Of a stretch of 64,000 nt of DNA, positions 12,051 to 23,560 are shown in pieces. The notes under the pieces were generated by a model that saw only the letters and a list, made by a program, of their open reading frames with translations, did not search any database and was not told the origin of the DNA. Every line of letters starts with the position of its first letter. The stretch's first letter is position 1. The position numbers were made by a program, and so were the translations under genes. This DNA is from Salvator merianae (taxonomy: Eukaryota > Chordata > Lepidosauria > Squamata > Teiidae), in contig QVOM02000073.1 of assembly GCA_003586115.2 (NCBI GenBank), positions 29,215,298 to 29,279,297 of the forward strand. Reading direction: 5' to 3'.

Positions 12051-13045
12051 TACTGATCCAGATAACTTTCTATTCATTCAATTCACACTTCAGTCCCAGA
12101 AGAGCACTATCAAAATTTCTTTCCTCTTCCATTGTCTTTTGAAAACACAATATATTCAACTCAAAATTACATACTTTTGTTACAAGTCACAACTATCCAA
12201 AAGTGATGAATGAATGGAGATTGAAAAAGGAATTACCAAGGCCCATCGATATAATTTCGGCAGCCTTCCCGTAACAAGACAGGACCCCATAATGTCTTTA
12301 AGGATCCCCTTCACAGTTTGCATGGAAAACAAGTATTATATCCAGGGTCTTATGCACAAGCTGTTTGACCTTTATCCAAATAGGTTTTCAAGAAGGTTTA
12401 GCAAACAGTGTAATGTGATGTAAATACTCATGTGCTCTTTATTGGTGTTCAGATTATTGCTGAAAGAGTAAAGACAGTGTTTGGCACGGATCAACCCAGT
12501 AGGACAAATTGGTAGACTCTATTTCTTATTTTATCTTTCTTTCTTTGGACTCCAACTCTTCATTTCATAAAAGATCACAGAAAAGAAAGAAGAAAACAAA
12601 ACCAGAAATATAAAGTGTTACATGTGCAATACTCAGATAAACCTTGTACCAAATACATTAAATTCAATAAACATAAAAAAAGGAAAAAGTTGGGAGGGTC
12701 AAAACAGAGGTTGTGTCCACTCAAAGCCAGTAGACTGCCCAGATAACCCACTGGAATGTGTCCTGGTAGACAACTTCACCTGCACTGGATGAGGCATTGG
12801 AATGATCTAAGGTGCAAAAATGGTACCATAGCACATGAGTGTGTGCTTGCATGTGACATCATCATGCACATACAATTTCAGCACACATTCATGCATGCAC
12901 AGGGATGTCATGTGGTGTGTGTCAATGTCTTATGCTGCAGCCTACAAAAGGACCTATAATTGCAGGGATCGCATGAGGATTGAGTGGGTCAGTTCCTTGC
13001 TTTTCAGGTTTCCTCAGCTGTAAATGAGTGGAACCAAACTGAGAC
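12051..13045. other. No recognised feature
   Basis: Unassigned sequence. The last 350 bases may belong to a hAT remnant whose right end lies at 13127. Confidence 0.35.
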
Positions 13046-13076
13046 AGGACTGTTAGGGAAAACACCTAACAGTCCT
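13046..13076. repeat. Stem-loop with 12-bp perfect arms
   Basis: Arms AGGACTGTTAGG and CCTAACAGTCCT surround a 7-base loop. It lies 51 bases before a hAT-like terminus and is probably part of that element. Confidence 0.7.
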
Positions 13077-13099
13077 TGACCACTAATCACCATAAACAT

Positions 13100-13127
13100 T
13101 CAAGAACAAGAGTTCAGCACATCCCTA
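13100..13127 (-). mobile_element. hAT-like terminus (fragment)
   Basis: The run ends in CAGCACATCCCTA, the right-hand terminal motif shared with elements ending at 19279, 53173 and 60852. No matching left end is seen nearby. Confidence 0.4.
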
Positions 13128-13638
13128 CTTGCACTCCTGTGTGCACTTTTCCTCTGAATGCATACTTTCCACCTCCATTGTTCTAACAGAGAGAATGGCA
13201 TGGCCTCTATGTCAGAATGTTACTGGCTCAAGCCTGACCTTGCAGAGAGGAGTTCTTCAGTGGGTAAAAGTTCTTGTGACTTTGCAGATGTGATCTGAAT
13301 GGAAAGACTGTTGGGACAAAGTTCTGACTCCAAAACTTACCCCTCTGAGTCAGAGTCCTCACTGTCAGTAAGCAGGGGCAAATATTGATGAAGCCAGGTG
13401 ACATACAAAGTATTAGCTTTTACTTGGTTCTTTATGGTCAATAGGAAGAACTCTCTTTTTGCCTGTTGTGATATTCCCTGTTGAAATCAGAATTACTGTT
13501 CAGGATAGTGACTTTGGCAAAGTACTGTATGTATGTACATCTCTTAAAAACAAAAGTAGAATACAATTCCGAATGCAGACAAATATTATGTAAGTGCTTC
13601 TGGGATTCATACCAACCTGTTATCTGCTACCTTTCTAA
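13128..13638. other. No recognised feature
   Basis: Unassigned sequence between the hAT-like terminus and MITE A4. Confidence 0.4.
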
Positions 13639-14253
13639 GGGCCTGTTTGCACTCACTCATTAGTGAGCCACTGGATGCTCTCATTGAAATGCATCCTCAG
13701 TATGCCGCATCCACAGTGTCTGGGAACATCTGCAGTTGCTCCCAGATGCTACTAGCTGTAGACAGTTAAAAGGCTGTCCACAGCTTGACTTGGAACAGCT
13801 GGCTCACTCCCTGTCAGCAGTGTTTGCACCTTCTTCCGGGTGTGAAAGCGGCAAGGTCATGGCAAGATACAGCTGTGTAGTTGCATGCCACATCCTGCTG
13901 AACATGGCAATAGCCAATGTTGCTGTGGCTGCTGAAATAGCAATCAGTGGCCCTTTCTGCACTTGGACTTCTTTCAGATTATATCTCAGAATAGGGACCT
14001 ACCATCTGCATGCTAGTGCAGACTATGGTAGGCCTTTGCACTAGCATGTGGATAGCAGGTCCTTATTCTGGAATATAATCCACAATAAGGCCAAGTGCAG
14101 ATAGGGCCAATGTGTATTCCCACTGCAAGTGCTGAAAGCACAGTTCAGGGCCATTCCACCTCTCAGAATGCAAATGGTAACCATACCACATGGTCTTGAC
14201 AGCTTAAAATGGTATAATTATACCATTCTAAGCTGGTCAGTGTGAAAAGGCCC
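13639..14253. mobile_element. MITE family A (copy A4), carrying a foldback element
   Basis: It starts GGGCCTGTTTGCACT and ends GTGTGAAAAGGCCC, with an exact TAA on both sides (13636-13638 and 14254-14256), the classic PIF/Harbinger target. The subterminal palindrome around ATGGTATAATTATACCAT (about 14209-14230) recurs in A5. The interior around CACTCCCTGTCAGCAG matches A3. A 160-bp foldback element sits inside at 13949-14108. No transposase. Confidence 0.85.
13949..14108. mobile_element. Foldback (full-length hairpin) element nested in A4
   Basis: The ends are GGCCCTTTCTGCACTTGG and its near complement. The two halves pair over about 70 bases at roughly 80 percent identity by eye, leaving a short loop near 14025-14035. 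The termini match those of MITE family B. No exact target duplication is visible. Transcribed RNA would fold into one long hairpin. Confidence 0.8.
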
Positions 14254-14397
14254 TAATTCTTGTTAAGAGGAAAGGCCATAGTTTACCAGTGACATTCATC
14301 TTGCTATTTACAAAATTTGCTCCTAAAATATATTTGGCTAGACTGTCATTTTTTGGGTTTTCAATTCAAATAATATTAATCTGCTGTTGCTTCTAAC

Positions 14398-14505
<108 letters not shown>

Positions 14506-14515
14506 TAAAAAATAG

Positions 14516-16109
14516 GTGGTCCAGTATGAGTGTAGACCTATGCATACTGAAAGAAAAAAAACAAACATGCATATATAAATTGACAAAATTTGAGCTGGTG
14601 GAGAGGGATTATGAAAAAGAAATTTTAGTCCTTATGGAGCTCTTAATGAAAACTAAGCAATTAGCAGCTGCATTCCAGGTGCAGGTGCACCATCAGTTTT
14701 TATAAGGCCTATGATATTAGCAATTTTTATTTTCAGGAACATTTCTTTTTCTCCGAACATGCTGTTGGTCTTTCTTTTCAGCTGAAACACACTGTGCAAA
14801 TAAGGGAGGACAATACCATCAGTGGCTTCTTATTATGGTTGTGTGCTACTAACAATAAAGGTGAGGGGTGTGGGCGGGGGGAGAAAACTGCTGCTGGGAA
14901 GCCTGACTGGGAAGAGAGCTTTTGTGCTCATATCCTGCTAATCGGCTTCCAATAGACATCTGGCTGGAGCACTGTGATTACAGGCTGCTTCACTAGGTGT
15001 GCCCTTGGTTTTATCCAACAGGACTCTTCACATATTCTATGTAGCACAGTTGCTGTTAGACAAATTGCCAAACAGATTAAGATTAATAAAGATGAAATGA
15101 AAGTGATTGTGCTAATGTGAAATTAATATGCTCTCTAACAAACTGATTACCCAAATGCAGTAGTAAAGAATGGAACAGCTAAGCAACATATAACTTGCAG
15201 AGAAATGAAGTTATGCTGCTAAAATGTCACTAATTAAGTCAGAGAAGAGGGGGAAAGTTTTCATATAAAGAAATGTGGTTAGCACATGTGAAGTTAACTA
15301 TACAATCAAAAGAGACTAATATGCTTTGGACAAAGAAAAAATGTAATTATCAAGATTTTCAATTAGCAAAGTATCCTGTTTACAGATTATTATGAAAAGT
15401 GAAAAATAAAGAAGAAAAATATTTTCCAAACAAAGATGATTATCAGAAACATAACCTAAAATAAAGGTTGATAAATAATTGCATTGAATGGAACAAAAAA
15501 AGAGAGCCATCTATTGTGTAATGAACGTAGTATTTATGTAATATAAATTCATTGTTTTTAATTATTGTGTTTTTAATAAAACAGTGCCAAATTGTTAGTA
15601 AGTATTCATCATATTTTCATAAATATTTATGAGACAAAAACGATGAGATTGTTCTGTTTATAAAACAATCATATCCAGATCTACTCAGAAGTAGGTTTTA
15701 ATGAGTTCCATGAGGATTGCAGCTGTAAAAGTGCCTGTATGGTTGCAGTATTAATGTAAAATAGCTTATCATAAATCTAGACACAATTTCAAAAGCTGGA
15801 CAGGTCTGCAAGTGGTCAGGAAGAGATTTGGCAGGAGGCCTCCTGCTATTGTCTGAAAAATTAATAGAGTAGCAGTGGAATTCTCCCCAAGATTACAGAT
15901 TTGACAAGTGTCGTCAGCGAAGGTGACCCTCTGGCTATGAATACAAGTATCACTTTTGTTTAAACCAGATCCATATGGCCTATTTATTTCCCAGGGCTCT
16001 TAACAGGATAGTGCATGATTTGACCCATCACACAGGATTTAAAATTACAGTTATTGGGATTCCAAGTAGTATTCATGGGAAGAAATATAGCAAGTTTACA
16101 AATAAAAGG
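14516..16109. other. Repeat-free AT-rich stretch, possible conserved non-coding DNA
   Basis: No element ends or ORFs are recognised. The part at 14930-15250 is rich in ATTA/TAAT cores and lacks repeat similarity, which is the texture of conserved non-coding elements near developmental genes. This is an impression only and needs alignment to other vertebrates. Confidence 0.25.
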
Positions 16110-16111
16110 GA

Positions 16112-16179
<68 letters not shown>

Positions 16180-16180
16180 A
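16110..16180. repeat. (AAAG)n microsatellite, 71 bp
   Basis: About 17 pure GAAA units. It yields a KERK run on one strand and a FFLSF run on the other, neither of which is coding. Confidence 0.97.
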
Positions 16181-16545
16181 GAATACTAGAAAACTTTCTA
16201 ACTTCCATTTAATTTTTTAAAAAATAAATTTGTTATTCTACATTTTTTGATTATTATTTTTTCAGAAGCTTTCAGAACTGAGTAGCTGCATTTGTGCAAT
16301 GGATAGACATTTATATGACAGTTTCTAAATGTTAAAGAAAGGTTATCATTCTCTGAAGGGTCTATCTATAGGGATATGGTTTCCATGCCAATGAGTGCAG
16401 TAATTATGTTCTTGAGCATCTGCACATGACTTTCCCTGGATCTATAACAGTGCTTACATGCTATTAAATCTATCATAGCTTTCCCTTTTTCTGGTTCATG
16501 TCCCGTACTGATAAATAAAGGTCCACTATCAGTATTGGACTCTTG
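16181..16545. other. No recognised feature
   Basis: AT-rich sequence between the AAAG repeat and MITE A6. Confidence 0.4.
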
Positions 16546-17005
16546 GGGCATTCTTGCACTTTCCTGTTCTAAGGTGGAATTCACACTGCACTGCAGACAC
16601 CATCCACACTGAGAGGTCCTCAAACAGGACCCCAGCAGGATACCAGCATTCACACCACATCCTGCTTCTGTTCCTCATCATGTCAGTGACCAAGAAGTGT
16701 CCGGCGACCAGCAATGCCATGGATTGTGCAGATGTACTCACATAATTGCACAGGTGCACTCACATGATCATGCAGGCACAGCCTGTTGTGCTGCACAGCT
16801 GTGCATTCACATTTGGAAGCAGTTGTGAACACACTTTATGGGAGCAGTCTAGCTGCTCCTGGTCAAGTTGTGGTCCACAATTAAGTGATCCACAGCTACG
16901 AGTGATTGGGAGCAGCTGGAGACTGCTCCCAATTGTGCAAGTCTCTGCAAAGTATGGAAGAACTTGCCTAGCAAATGTCTGCATGCTCACTACCAGGTTC
17001 TTACA
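16546..17005. mobile_element. MITE family A, diverged copy A6
   Basis: The left end resembles GGGCATTCTTGCACTTTCC and the interior follows copy A5 (ACACTGCACTGCAG, CACATCCTGC, AGCTGCTCC, CTCACTACCAGG). The right terminus is eroded, so the end position is approximate and no target duplication is visible. Confidence 0.6.
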
Positions 17006-17105
17006 GCATAGACTAGAAGAAAAAATTATCATGAAGAACAGTATATATTGCTAGTTCTTTTCTGCTGGTTCTGCTGATTAGCTTAAATTTCCAAAAAGTA
17101 CAGAC

Positions 17106-17122
17106 TAGGGATGTAACAAACT
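17106..17122 (+). mobile_element. hAT-like left terminus (fragment)
   Basis: TAGGGATGTAACAAACT is a near match to the complement of the terminus at 19263-19279 (TAGGGATGTACACAAACT). The two could bound one element interrupted by later insertions, but no 8-bp target duplication links them. Confidence 0.4.
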
Positions 17123-17402
17123 GCTGTTTGTCGAATATGAAGGATGGTTAGAGGCCAAAGTCTGTTAGATACTTTCCCTAAAAGTCATCAGTTTCTAAGT
17201 TTTAAAAATATCTCACTTCTCTCATGAATATTTACTTTTTCCCCCTCTCTTTTTACTGCTCTCAATCTGATGGTGCCACTGAACATATCAGTCAGACTTG
17301 AGAGAAGTACAGTCTTTGCTGCTTTACTAATTTTCATAAGGACGATTTGTCCATTTATTTATCTTTAACTGAATTTGCTTATAATAAATCTGTAACTGAC
17401 TT

Positions 17403-17683
17403 TTTTTTTTACTGTTTGAATTTTTTATCAAAAGAGAAGATTCAGTGGAAACTATCCTTCATTTACCTTGGGCAGCACCCTGTTCTATAATTGACTGGGT
17501 ATCACAAGCCACTCTCAAAATGCATACCTCCTCCGTTCTTTCCCATCTTTGCAAGAAGGACAATGTATCAACATTTTCCTTTTTTCCATCCCTGCAGGGA
17601 GGACACTATGTTTCCTCCCTTTTCCTTTGACAATACACAAGGGAAATAACATTTCATTTCATTTCATCAAAAGAGGACTTTTA
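17403..17683 (+). repeat. Interspersed repeat E, copy 1, left part
   Basis: It aligns with 39247-39510: CTTGGGCARCACCCTGTTC, CCACTCTCAAAATGCA, ACAATGTATCA, TTTCCTCCCTTTTCC and AAAGARGACTTTTA. No ORF is shared between the copies. The class of the repeat is unknown. Confidence 0.75.
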
Positions 17684-18083
17684 AGAACATTACTTTTAAA
17701 ACAGAATTATATTTACTAGGTATAGTAGAGGACAACTTTGATAATGTTAATGTTTTAATTCAAAACATGTGACTGCAGCTAGAATTGTTTATGCACAATA
17801 ATGGAAAGGAGATAAAATACTTCTGGTAGGTGATTGGTTGATTAAAATGATGAATCTCACGAAGCTGGACAAATTGACTAACACTGAGAAACAAGACTGT
17901 GGATAAGTTTGTTAAAAACTGGAAACCCTTTACTGACTTTCTACAAGAATTAGAGAATGATCTTGTTATTGCTGGATTTGAGGAATAAAGAAGACAGGTC
18001 ATAAAAAGAACGGAAATCAGGAGGGGCAAGAAACAAGACATTTTGAAGAAATTTTGGAGAAGGGGGGAAGCCAAAATGTAATG
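17684..18083 (+). mobile_element. L1 LINE ORF2 C-terminal fragment inserted in repeat E
   Basis: Translation of the plus strand gives pieces of the L1 ORF2 C-terminus: LYLLGIVEDN from about 17709, a frameshift, TAARIVYAQ near 17773, then DWLIKMMNLTKLDKL near 17830. It follows the part of L1 seen at 43793-44775. The insertion interrupts repeat E exactly where copy 2 is continuous. Similar 15-base segments (17669-17683 and 18084-18098) look like a decayed target duplication. It is 5'-truncated, has frameshifts, and lacks an evident poly-A tail. Confidence 0.8.
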
Positions 18084-18345
18084 AACAAAGGTTTTACACA
18101 AAACTGGCACTGTGCTTCAGCATCTCGGACAAACAGCACAGTACAGCTTTCTTCAAGAATGTCAGGGGTGGGGGTGCATGTTGGTTGGTGTGCACCTTGG
18201 CTATGCTTGTTTGGAGGTGCAGTCCTCTTACCCCCCCAAAAAACTGAGGTCACTATCAATTTTGCCACATCACAAAACTACATTGTAGGACACATGCCAC
18301 TGTGGATGTCTTGGGGGGAGGTGAGCTGGAGTCCATTTGCTGATC
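18084..18345 (+). repeat. Interspersed repeat E, copy 1, right part
   Basis: It aligns with 39512-39765: ACTGTGCTTC, GTGGGGGTGCATG, TTGGTTGGTGTGC and TGGATGTCT, among others. It continues the repeat after the L1 fragment. Confidence 0.75.
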
Positions 18346-19009
18346 ACTAACTTCACTATTACAATAATGGACACTCCCCACACACACACACATATTCCCC
18401 ACTTTTCACAGACATCTCCCTGCTTTTATGCTACTTTGAAATTGCACAGTTGCACAAAAGTGCAATTGCAGAGGAGCAGAAATTGAGATCTTCCCTTTAA
18501 GAAGGTTTATTGCATGGTAGATGTGGAATTGAAGTTATGCTCGAGTGGATACAGGTTGGAGGTGGGGAAGGAGAAAATGGCAAATGACCAGTAGCGCTGC
18601 CAAGGGAATCCATGTTCTGATGCAGCAAAAGGGAAATACAGAGGGCAGAGTTTGACTTTCCTACCTCTGTGAAGTCAAGATTTGAAGGTTGGGATTGCAT
18701 TCAATTACCGATTGCACAGGGAGGGGAATTTGATGAGGGGTAGAAACAGAAAGGTATTGTTTTCCCATGCCATTCATAGGAAAAATGAGGAGTGAGAACG
18801 AGCAAGTCCAAACTGAGTCTGTGGGAACGTGAGGAACACGTATTCAACCCTCATTCTCCTCCAGTATGGATTAAATTTACAATGTGGGACTGTGCTCAAG
18901 CTTCCCAAACATATGAAAATGCATGCTGTTTTTCATTGCAGCCTCCTGTGTAAAGAATTTCCTCCACCTTAGAGATAGATGTCCTGAACTGTATTGGTGG
19001 TTTGTGGTT
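18346..19009. other. No recognised feature
   Basis: A short CA-rich run lies near 18381. Otherwise there is no structure that I can name. Confidence 0.35.
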
Positions 19010-19279
19010 TGCAGTGAACTGGTTATTCGCATGGTTTGCATGCAAACCAAGCCACTATGTTCTTCAAAAAAAAAACATTTTGAACTGAACTCAAACCAAG
19101 AGGTGGTCTAATGAACCAAGCAAACCATAGTGAAGCTAGGTGGTTTGTAGATGGATCACTATGGTTTGCATGCAAACCAAATCACCCTGTTTAAAAAAAG
19201 ATTTTGTAATGAACCTAACCAAGGATAGTTTAATTTGATTCAAACTGAACCACTAAACTTTAGTTTGTGTACATCCCTA
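19010..19279 (-). mobile_element. hAT-like MITE end with internal dimer
   Basis: The sequence ends GTGTACATCCCTA, a hAT-type terminus. Its interior holds two related units of about 128 bp, each containing the perfect palindrome GGTTTGCATGCAAACC (near 19034 and 19162). The left end is uncertain. No transposase. Confidence 0.55.
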
Positions 19280-20179
19280 CTCCTTCTCTTTTGCACTTCT
19301 CCACTCCCCAACCACACCTTGTCATGGTTGGCAAAGATGAACATTTCATATCACATGCTCTATATGGGCAAGATCACTGTAGATATCACTGTAATGTAAC
19401 TCTAAAGACTGTAAAAAGGACTCAAGCTTCCATGTTTCAGGGCTGCCATATTTCACTACTCCCAAATCCACTGTGCTGCTTGACCAGTGAAAAGTTTAAT
19501 GTGGAAAGAGGTGCAGGTGGGAGTCATCAAAGAAGTCTCTCATATACATCTATAGTTGTATTAGGAACATCTTGAGATGAGTTGGGTCACCATCAAAAGG
19601 GTCTGGTCATGATGTAGGTCAATTGACCTGGGCCGTTGGGTACCCCAGCAAAACTATCTGCTGCATTTATTGATTAAAAAAAAATCACACAGGAAAGAGC
19701 ATCAGCAAGCACATATATCACCAATCAAAATAGCAGTAGTAATTAACTATCGATCTTATCTGCTATAAACTAAACAATACATGTTCCCAGGCTAACTAGC
19801 AACCAGGGGGAAGGTCAAATCAGCAAGGAGTGCAAGCAGGCAAGGCTGGGGAGAAACCAGTGCACTGACATAAATATAGCTCAACAGGTTCCCACACATG
19901 TGATTATGGGAAGCCAGTACATTAACAGTCTTGTTCATTCCCCATTTTCTCTCAGCTTCATAATGGTCTTGGAACAGCAACAAATGCAAATAGTTCTAAA
20001 CCGTTAATGTCTTACATCTACAGTAAAGGAAAAGCCGAGTCAGCAAAATATGCAAGAAGGTACTGCCTGGTATCACAGAGTTTAGAAGATGGCAGCATAG
20101 CAACTAAGCTGGCCACATCTTATATGTGAGGTCTATGACACAATATGCCTCTAATAATGCCACAAACGTCATGGCTTCT
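19280..20179. other. No recognised feature
   Basis: Unassigned sequence with no repeat ends or ORFs of known family. Confidence 0.35.
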
Positions 20180-20476
20180 TTGTTGTGCCTTGAATGCACA
20201 GTGAAAGTGCAGTTTCTTCATGACACTGCACCTTCATTACACATGCAATGTGTAGGGAGAGTGCAGCACCACAAAAAAAGAGAGAGGGGAGGAGGGAGAG
20301 ATAGCTTTCAGCCTTCAACCTCAAAATTACAGGTGATCCTGCCATGGGAGAGAGAAAGCCTCCACCATCCATCAGAATCATAGTTGGACATTCCCTTACT
20401 GTGATTTGACAGGTGGGGCATCTGGCAGCATGCAGGAAGCACATTGTGGATTTAAGAAAAGTAATTGCTTCTCTTA
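20180..20476. repeat. Interspersed repeat F, copy 3, left part
   Basis: It aligns with 9470-9705 up to TAATTGCTTCTCTTA, where MITE B1 interrupts it. Confidence 0.65.
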
Positions 20477-20969
20477 GGCTCTTTCCACACATGCCATTAA
20501 TATGGAACAAAAAGGTGTCTATGGATCTCCCACACACTGGTACAGGATATGTTCCCCCTTCTACTATGCTCCATCCACACAGGACAGTGCATAGACCAAG
20601 CTAAGATGCCCAAAATGACATCTTACTCTGGTTCACCAGTAGATTTTGATTCTGAGGTCTGCCAATGTATTAGGGGGTGGTATGCTAGACCATGGAGGCA
20701 TGCAGACAACATATCTCTATGGTCTGGTATATCACAGAGAAGTCATTTCAGCAGTGGTCTTCAAAGCATTCAAAGGCCCCTTGCACTGACTCTAAAGTTG
20801 GCATGAGCTTCAAAGTCAGACTGAAGGCTGGTGCAAAACAAGCCATTCCAATGTAGATGGCCTTGTTCTGTGCCAGGAGCAATCTGTAGCAGCTTGGGAT
20901 GAATTGTGTATCCCAGTGTGGGGTGACCTGCTCTGTACTGGGATAACCTCCATTAGTGTGAAAATAGCC
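20477..20969. mobile_element. MITE family B (copy B1), 493 bp
   Basis: The ends are GGCTCTTTCCACAC and (complement) GGCTATTTTCACAC, with exact TTA target duplications (20474-20476 and 20970-20972). The uninterrupted paralogue at 9455-9775 has a single TTA at this place, which confirms the insertion. The interior shares AGCATTCA, AAGTTGGCATGAGCTT and CAGCTTGGGAT-type blocks with B5. TTA is the usual PIF/Harbinger target. No transposase. Confidence 0.88.
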
Positions 20970-21045
20970 TTAATGCAAATAGAGAGTGAACTACGCTTGT
21001 AGCATCCTTTTCCTTTCTATGCAGATCCTGCAATGACGCGCAAGG
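20970..21045. repeat. Interspersed repeat F, copy 3, right part
   Basis: Continues after MITE B1 with TCCTTTTCCTTTCTATGCAG and ATCCTGC, matching CCTTCCCCTTCCTGTGTAG and ATCCTGC in copy 1. Confidence 0.6.
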
Positions 21046-21278
21046 TGAAATGATTGTTGCACATCCATTCCCTGACTTGCTAGTTTTGTGATTATGATAC
21101 AACTTATAAGTATGTCCAAAATCCAAATTGCATACATATTTACTATGATGACATACCCATTTATTTCACTTGAATTCCAAGACAGATTGCTTAGTACTCT
21201 GCCCTAGACTGATTAATGGTTTAATAGCTGCAAGCCAAAACATAGATGGAAGCACATATTTAGCACATGCTTGCATAT

Positions 21279-21767
21279 GGCCCTTTCTGAACTGATTCAA
21301 ACCAGTGGGTCTGGACCAGCAAGGCCCACTGTTTCATTCCACAGTAAGGTGTGGTCTGGAACAGCACCATCTGAATGTCAGTGCTGGTCTAGACTATTCT
21401 TTGCACTGGATCAGAAGCTAACATGAACTTCATGGCCAGCCTCTGAGGACTCTGAAGAGCAAGGAAAGACGTTCCAAGGCTCAGAGCCCCTGGGGAACCC
21501 ATTTCCATGGCACACTTTGGTGCATCACTGTAATGGGTCTCCTAGCAATCTGCAAGTGGGGGCATGCCTTCTGCACATCTCCATATTTCAGACTAGGTTG
21601 TGTTGTCCTGCCAGTAGTGCTCAATATTGAGGACTACTGGTGAGCCAGATCAAGGACCCCTTGATCTTATGTGATAGCTGGTGTCTTCTCTATTCTGCAC
21701 TAATGTGTGGAAAGGAGGCCTTTAGTCCCCTTCCTCATCCTGACTAAGGGCCAGTGCAGAAAGGTCC
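21279..21767. mobile_element. MITE family B (copy B2), 489 bp
   Basis: The ends are GGCCCTTTCTGAACTG and (complement) GGACCTTTCTGCACTGG, with exact TAT on both sides (21276-21278 and 21768-21770). The interior matches B3, including ATCAAGGACYCCTTGATCT and TGCACTAATGTG blocks. No coding capacity. Confidence 0.88.
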
Positions 21768-21795
21768 TATGTATGCATGTTTGTGTATGTGTGTA

Positions 21796-21865
21796 TGAGA
21801 GAGAATGAGAAAGAGATCTAGAAAGAGAATGAGAAAGAGATCTAGAAAGAGAATGAGAAAGAGAT
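21796..21865. repeat. 24-bp tandem repeat, almost three units
   Basis: The unit combines GAGAATGAGAAAGA with GATCTAGAAA and repeats nearly perfectly. In one frame it gives a KRSRKRMR-like peptide, which I regard as an artefact. Confidence 0.9.
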
Positions 21866-23425
21866 TTGTACTATCATACAAATGGCAGGAATTATTTGGT
21901 TGTTTTAGTGTCTCTAAACTGTATCACTGGTTGCTGTTAAATATTTATAGACCTACTGTTAAGAACAAATCATTTTCTCAATCTATTTCAATAGCATAAA
22001 TTATTTATAAATGCATCATTAATTATTTAGATTTTCCTGGTACAATATTTCCATTAATAATTTAAATTCATATAATTATCTATTAAATCATATAAATATG
22101 ATTTAGTTTCATTTATTGTTTGGCACACAAATAGTAAGTCTATCATAATCACATAATGCATGGTAGTTGTCGCTAATCAGCATCCATGTTTGTGAAAAGT
22201 CATGACAGGTTCATGTTGAGCTAACTTACAGTTTAAAATCTTTGTTGCATAATTACTTTGCCCACGAAACTTCCTTGGGTCTCATATCCAAAGAGCCTTT
22301 TGGCCACTGGCTATTGTTATATTTTACTGAGGCCAGAATCATAATGGAGTCTTCTTCAGTCTATTTACCAACACTTATGCCTCCTGAAAAGAATAAGAGA
22401 TAACCTTTGCTTTGTTTTGTTTTTTGGGGGGTATGATATGATATGATATGGTGGGTAAGTAGGTAGTAGGTAGGTAGGTAATTAAAACTGGATTCACACT
22501 CCAGGAAGAACCAGCCATCATTTCATGAAATACTTAAAGCATGCAACAACTGCTAAAAAAAAAAGATAGTTATAATATATCCAAATGATAACTTTGCGTT
22601 GTAGATTATAAATACGCACACTTTAAGTTGGCTGTCAGCACAAATATATAGTCAGCATAGTGCTTACACGTGATGAACATGACATTGGGTTTATTATAAT
22701 TTTAAACTGACTACTTTGCGGTCTGATCCAAACTCCTAAACATCAATAAAACATACAGATTTTTGAAATGGTCCTAGTACTGAAATGGTTCATTGTTTTC
22801 AATTTTACTTACAGGGTTATTCAAGTAGAAGAGAGATGTTCAAGAGCAGTGTAGCTTTATTGTTGCTGTTGTTAAGTGCACAGGTGTAATATTATGACAG
22901 CAGATTATGGAAGCAAAAGGAATGAGGGTTTGTCCACAAGTAAGCATATCTTATTGAACTTAGAACTGTAACTACAATGATAGAGTCACTGTCAATTACT
23001 CTCTTGTGTGCAATACAATTATGGTAAATGTACAACTGGAAGTGCTTCTGCTTTGATACTTCTTAAGCTAAATAGTAGCTATTTCTCAAATCTCAGAATT
23101 CTTAACAGCATAAGTATATATGCTTTAGGAATGTAATCTTTGTGAATTGTGGCATAAAATTCAGAGTTCTGTAATACTAGCATTTCACTGTCAATCAGTA
23201 TTAAATGTTCATGTTGCTAGAGATAAATTTACGAAAATAAGAATTTTACATATTTTTGTGTAAAAATCTAGATGATTTGAGAAGTATCACCATCATCATC
23301 ATCATAATCACCACTATTGTAGAAATTATGAAGAATAGATTATTTCCTTAATTCTTGGTTTGGTGCTTTAAATCCATCAAAATTCTGACACAACGAGCAG
23401 AAATTTAAATGAGCAGAAAATGTAA
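21866..23425. other. AT-rich unassigned stretch
   Basis: Very AT-rich at 21990-22120. It holds a (GATAT)n then (GTAG)n microsatellite patch at about 22432-22479. No element ends are recognised. Non-coding conservation is possible around 22000-22250 but untested. Confidence 0.3.
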
Positions 23426-23560
23426 GAACACAGGTAAAAATTGGCTGGATTAGATCCTTGGTCCATCAGTTGCATATGGAAGCTCACAAGCAGGACAGGA
23501 GCAAAACAACTTGCCTTGCTAATAGTTTCCTGTTTTTTTTTAGAGGCATATCATTTCCTA
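23426..23560 (+). repeat. Interspersed repeat G, copy 2
   Basis: It begins TAAGAACACAGGTAAAAATT, then GGCTGGATTAGATCC, and continues GGTCCATCAG and AAGCTCACAAGCAGGA. It corresponds to the copy at 7499 but retains a longer 3' part. The repeat may extend to about 23700. Confidence 0.5.

Noticed and set aside
15975..16220. KERK-repeat protein frame
   Set aside because: Translation of the AAAG microsatellite.
17106..19279. One 2.2-kb hAT element joining the two complementary termini
   Set aside because: The ends match, but there is no 8-bp target duplication and the interior is explained by repeat E and L1.
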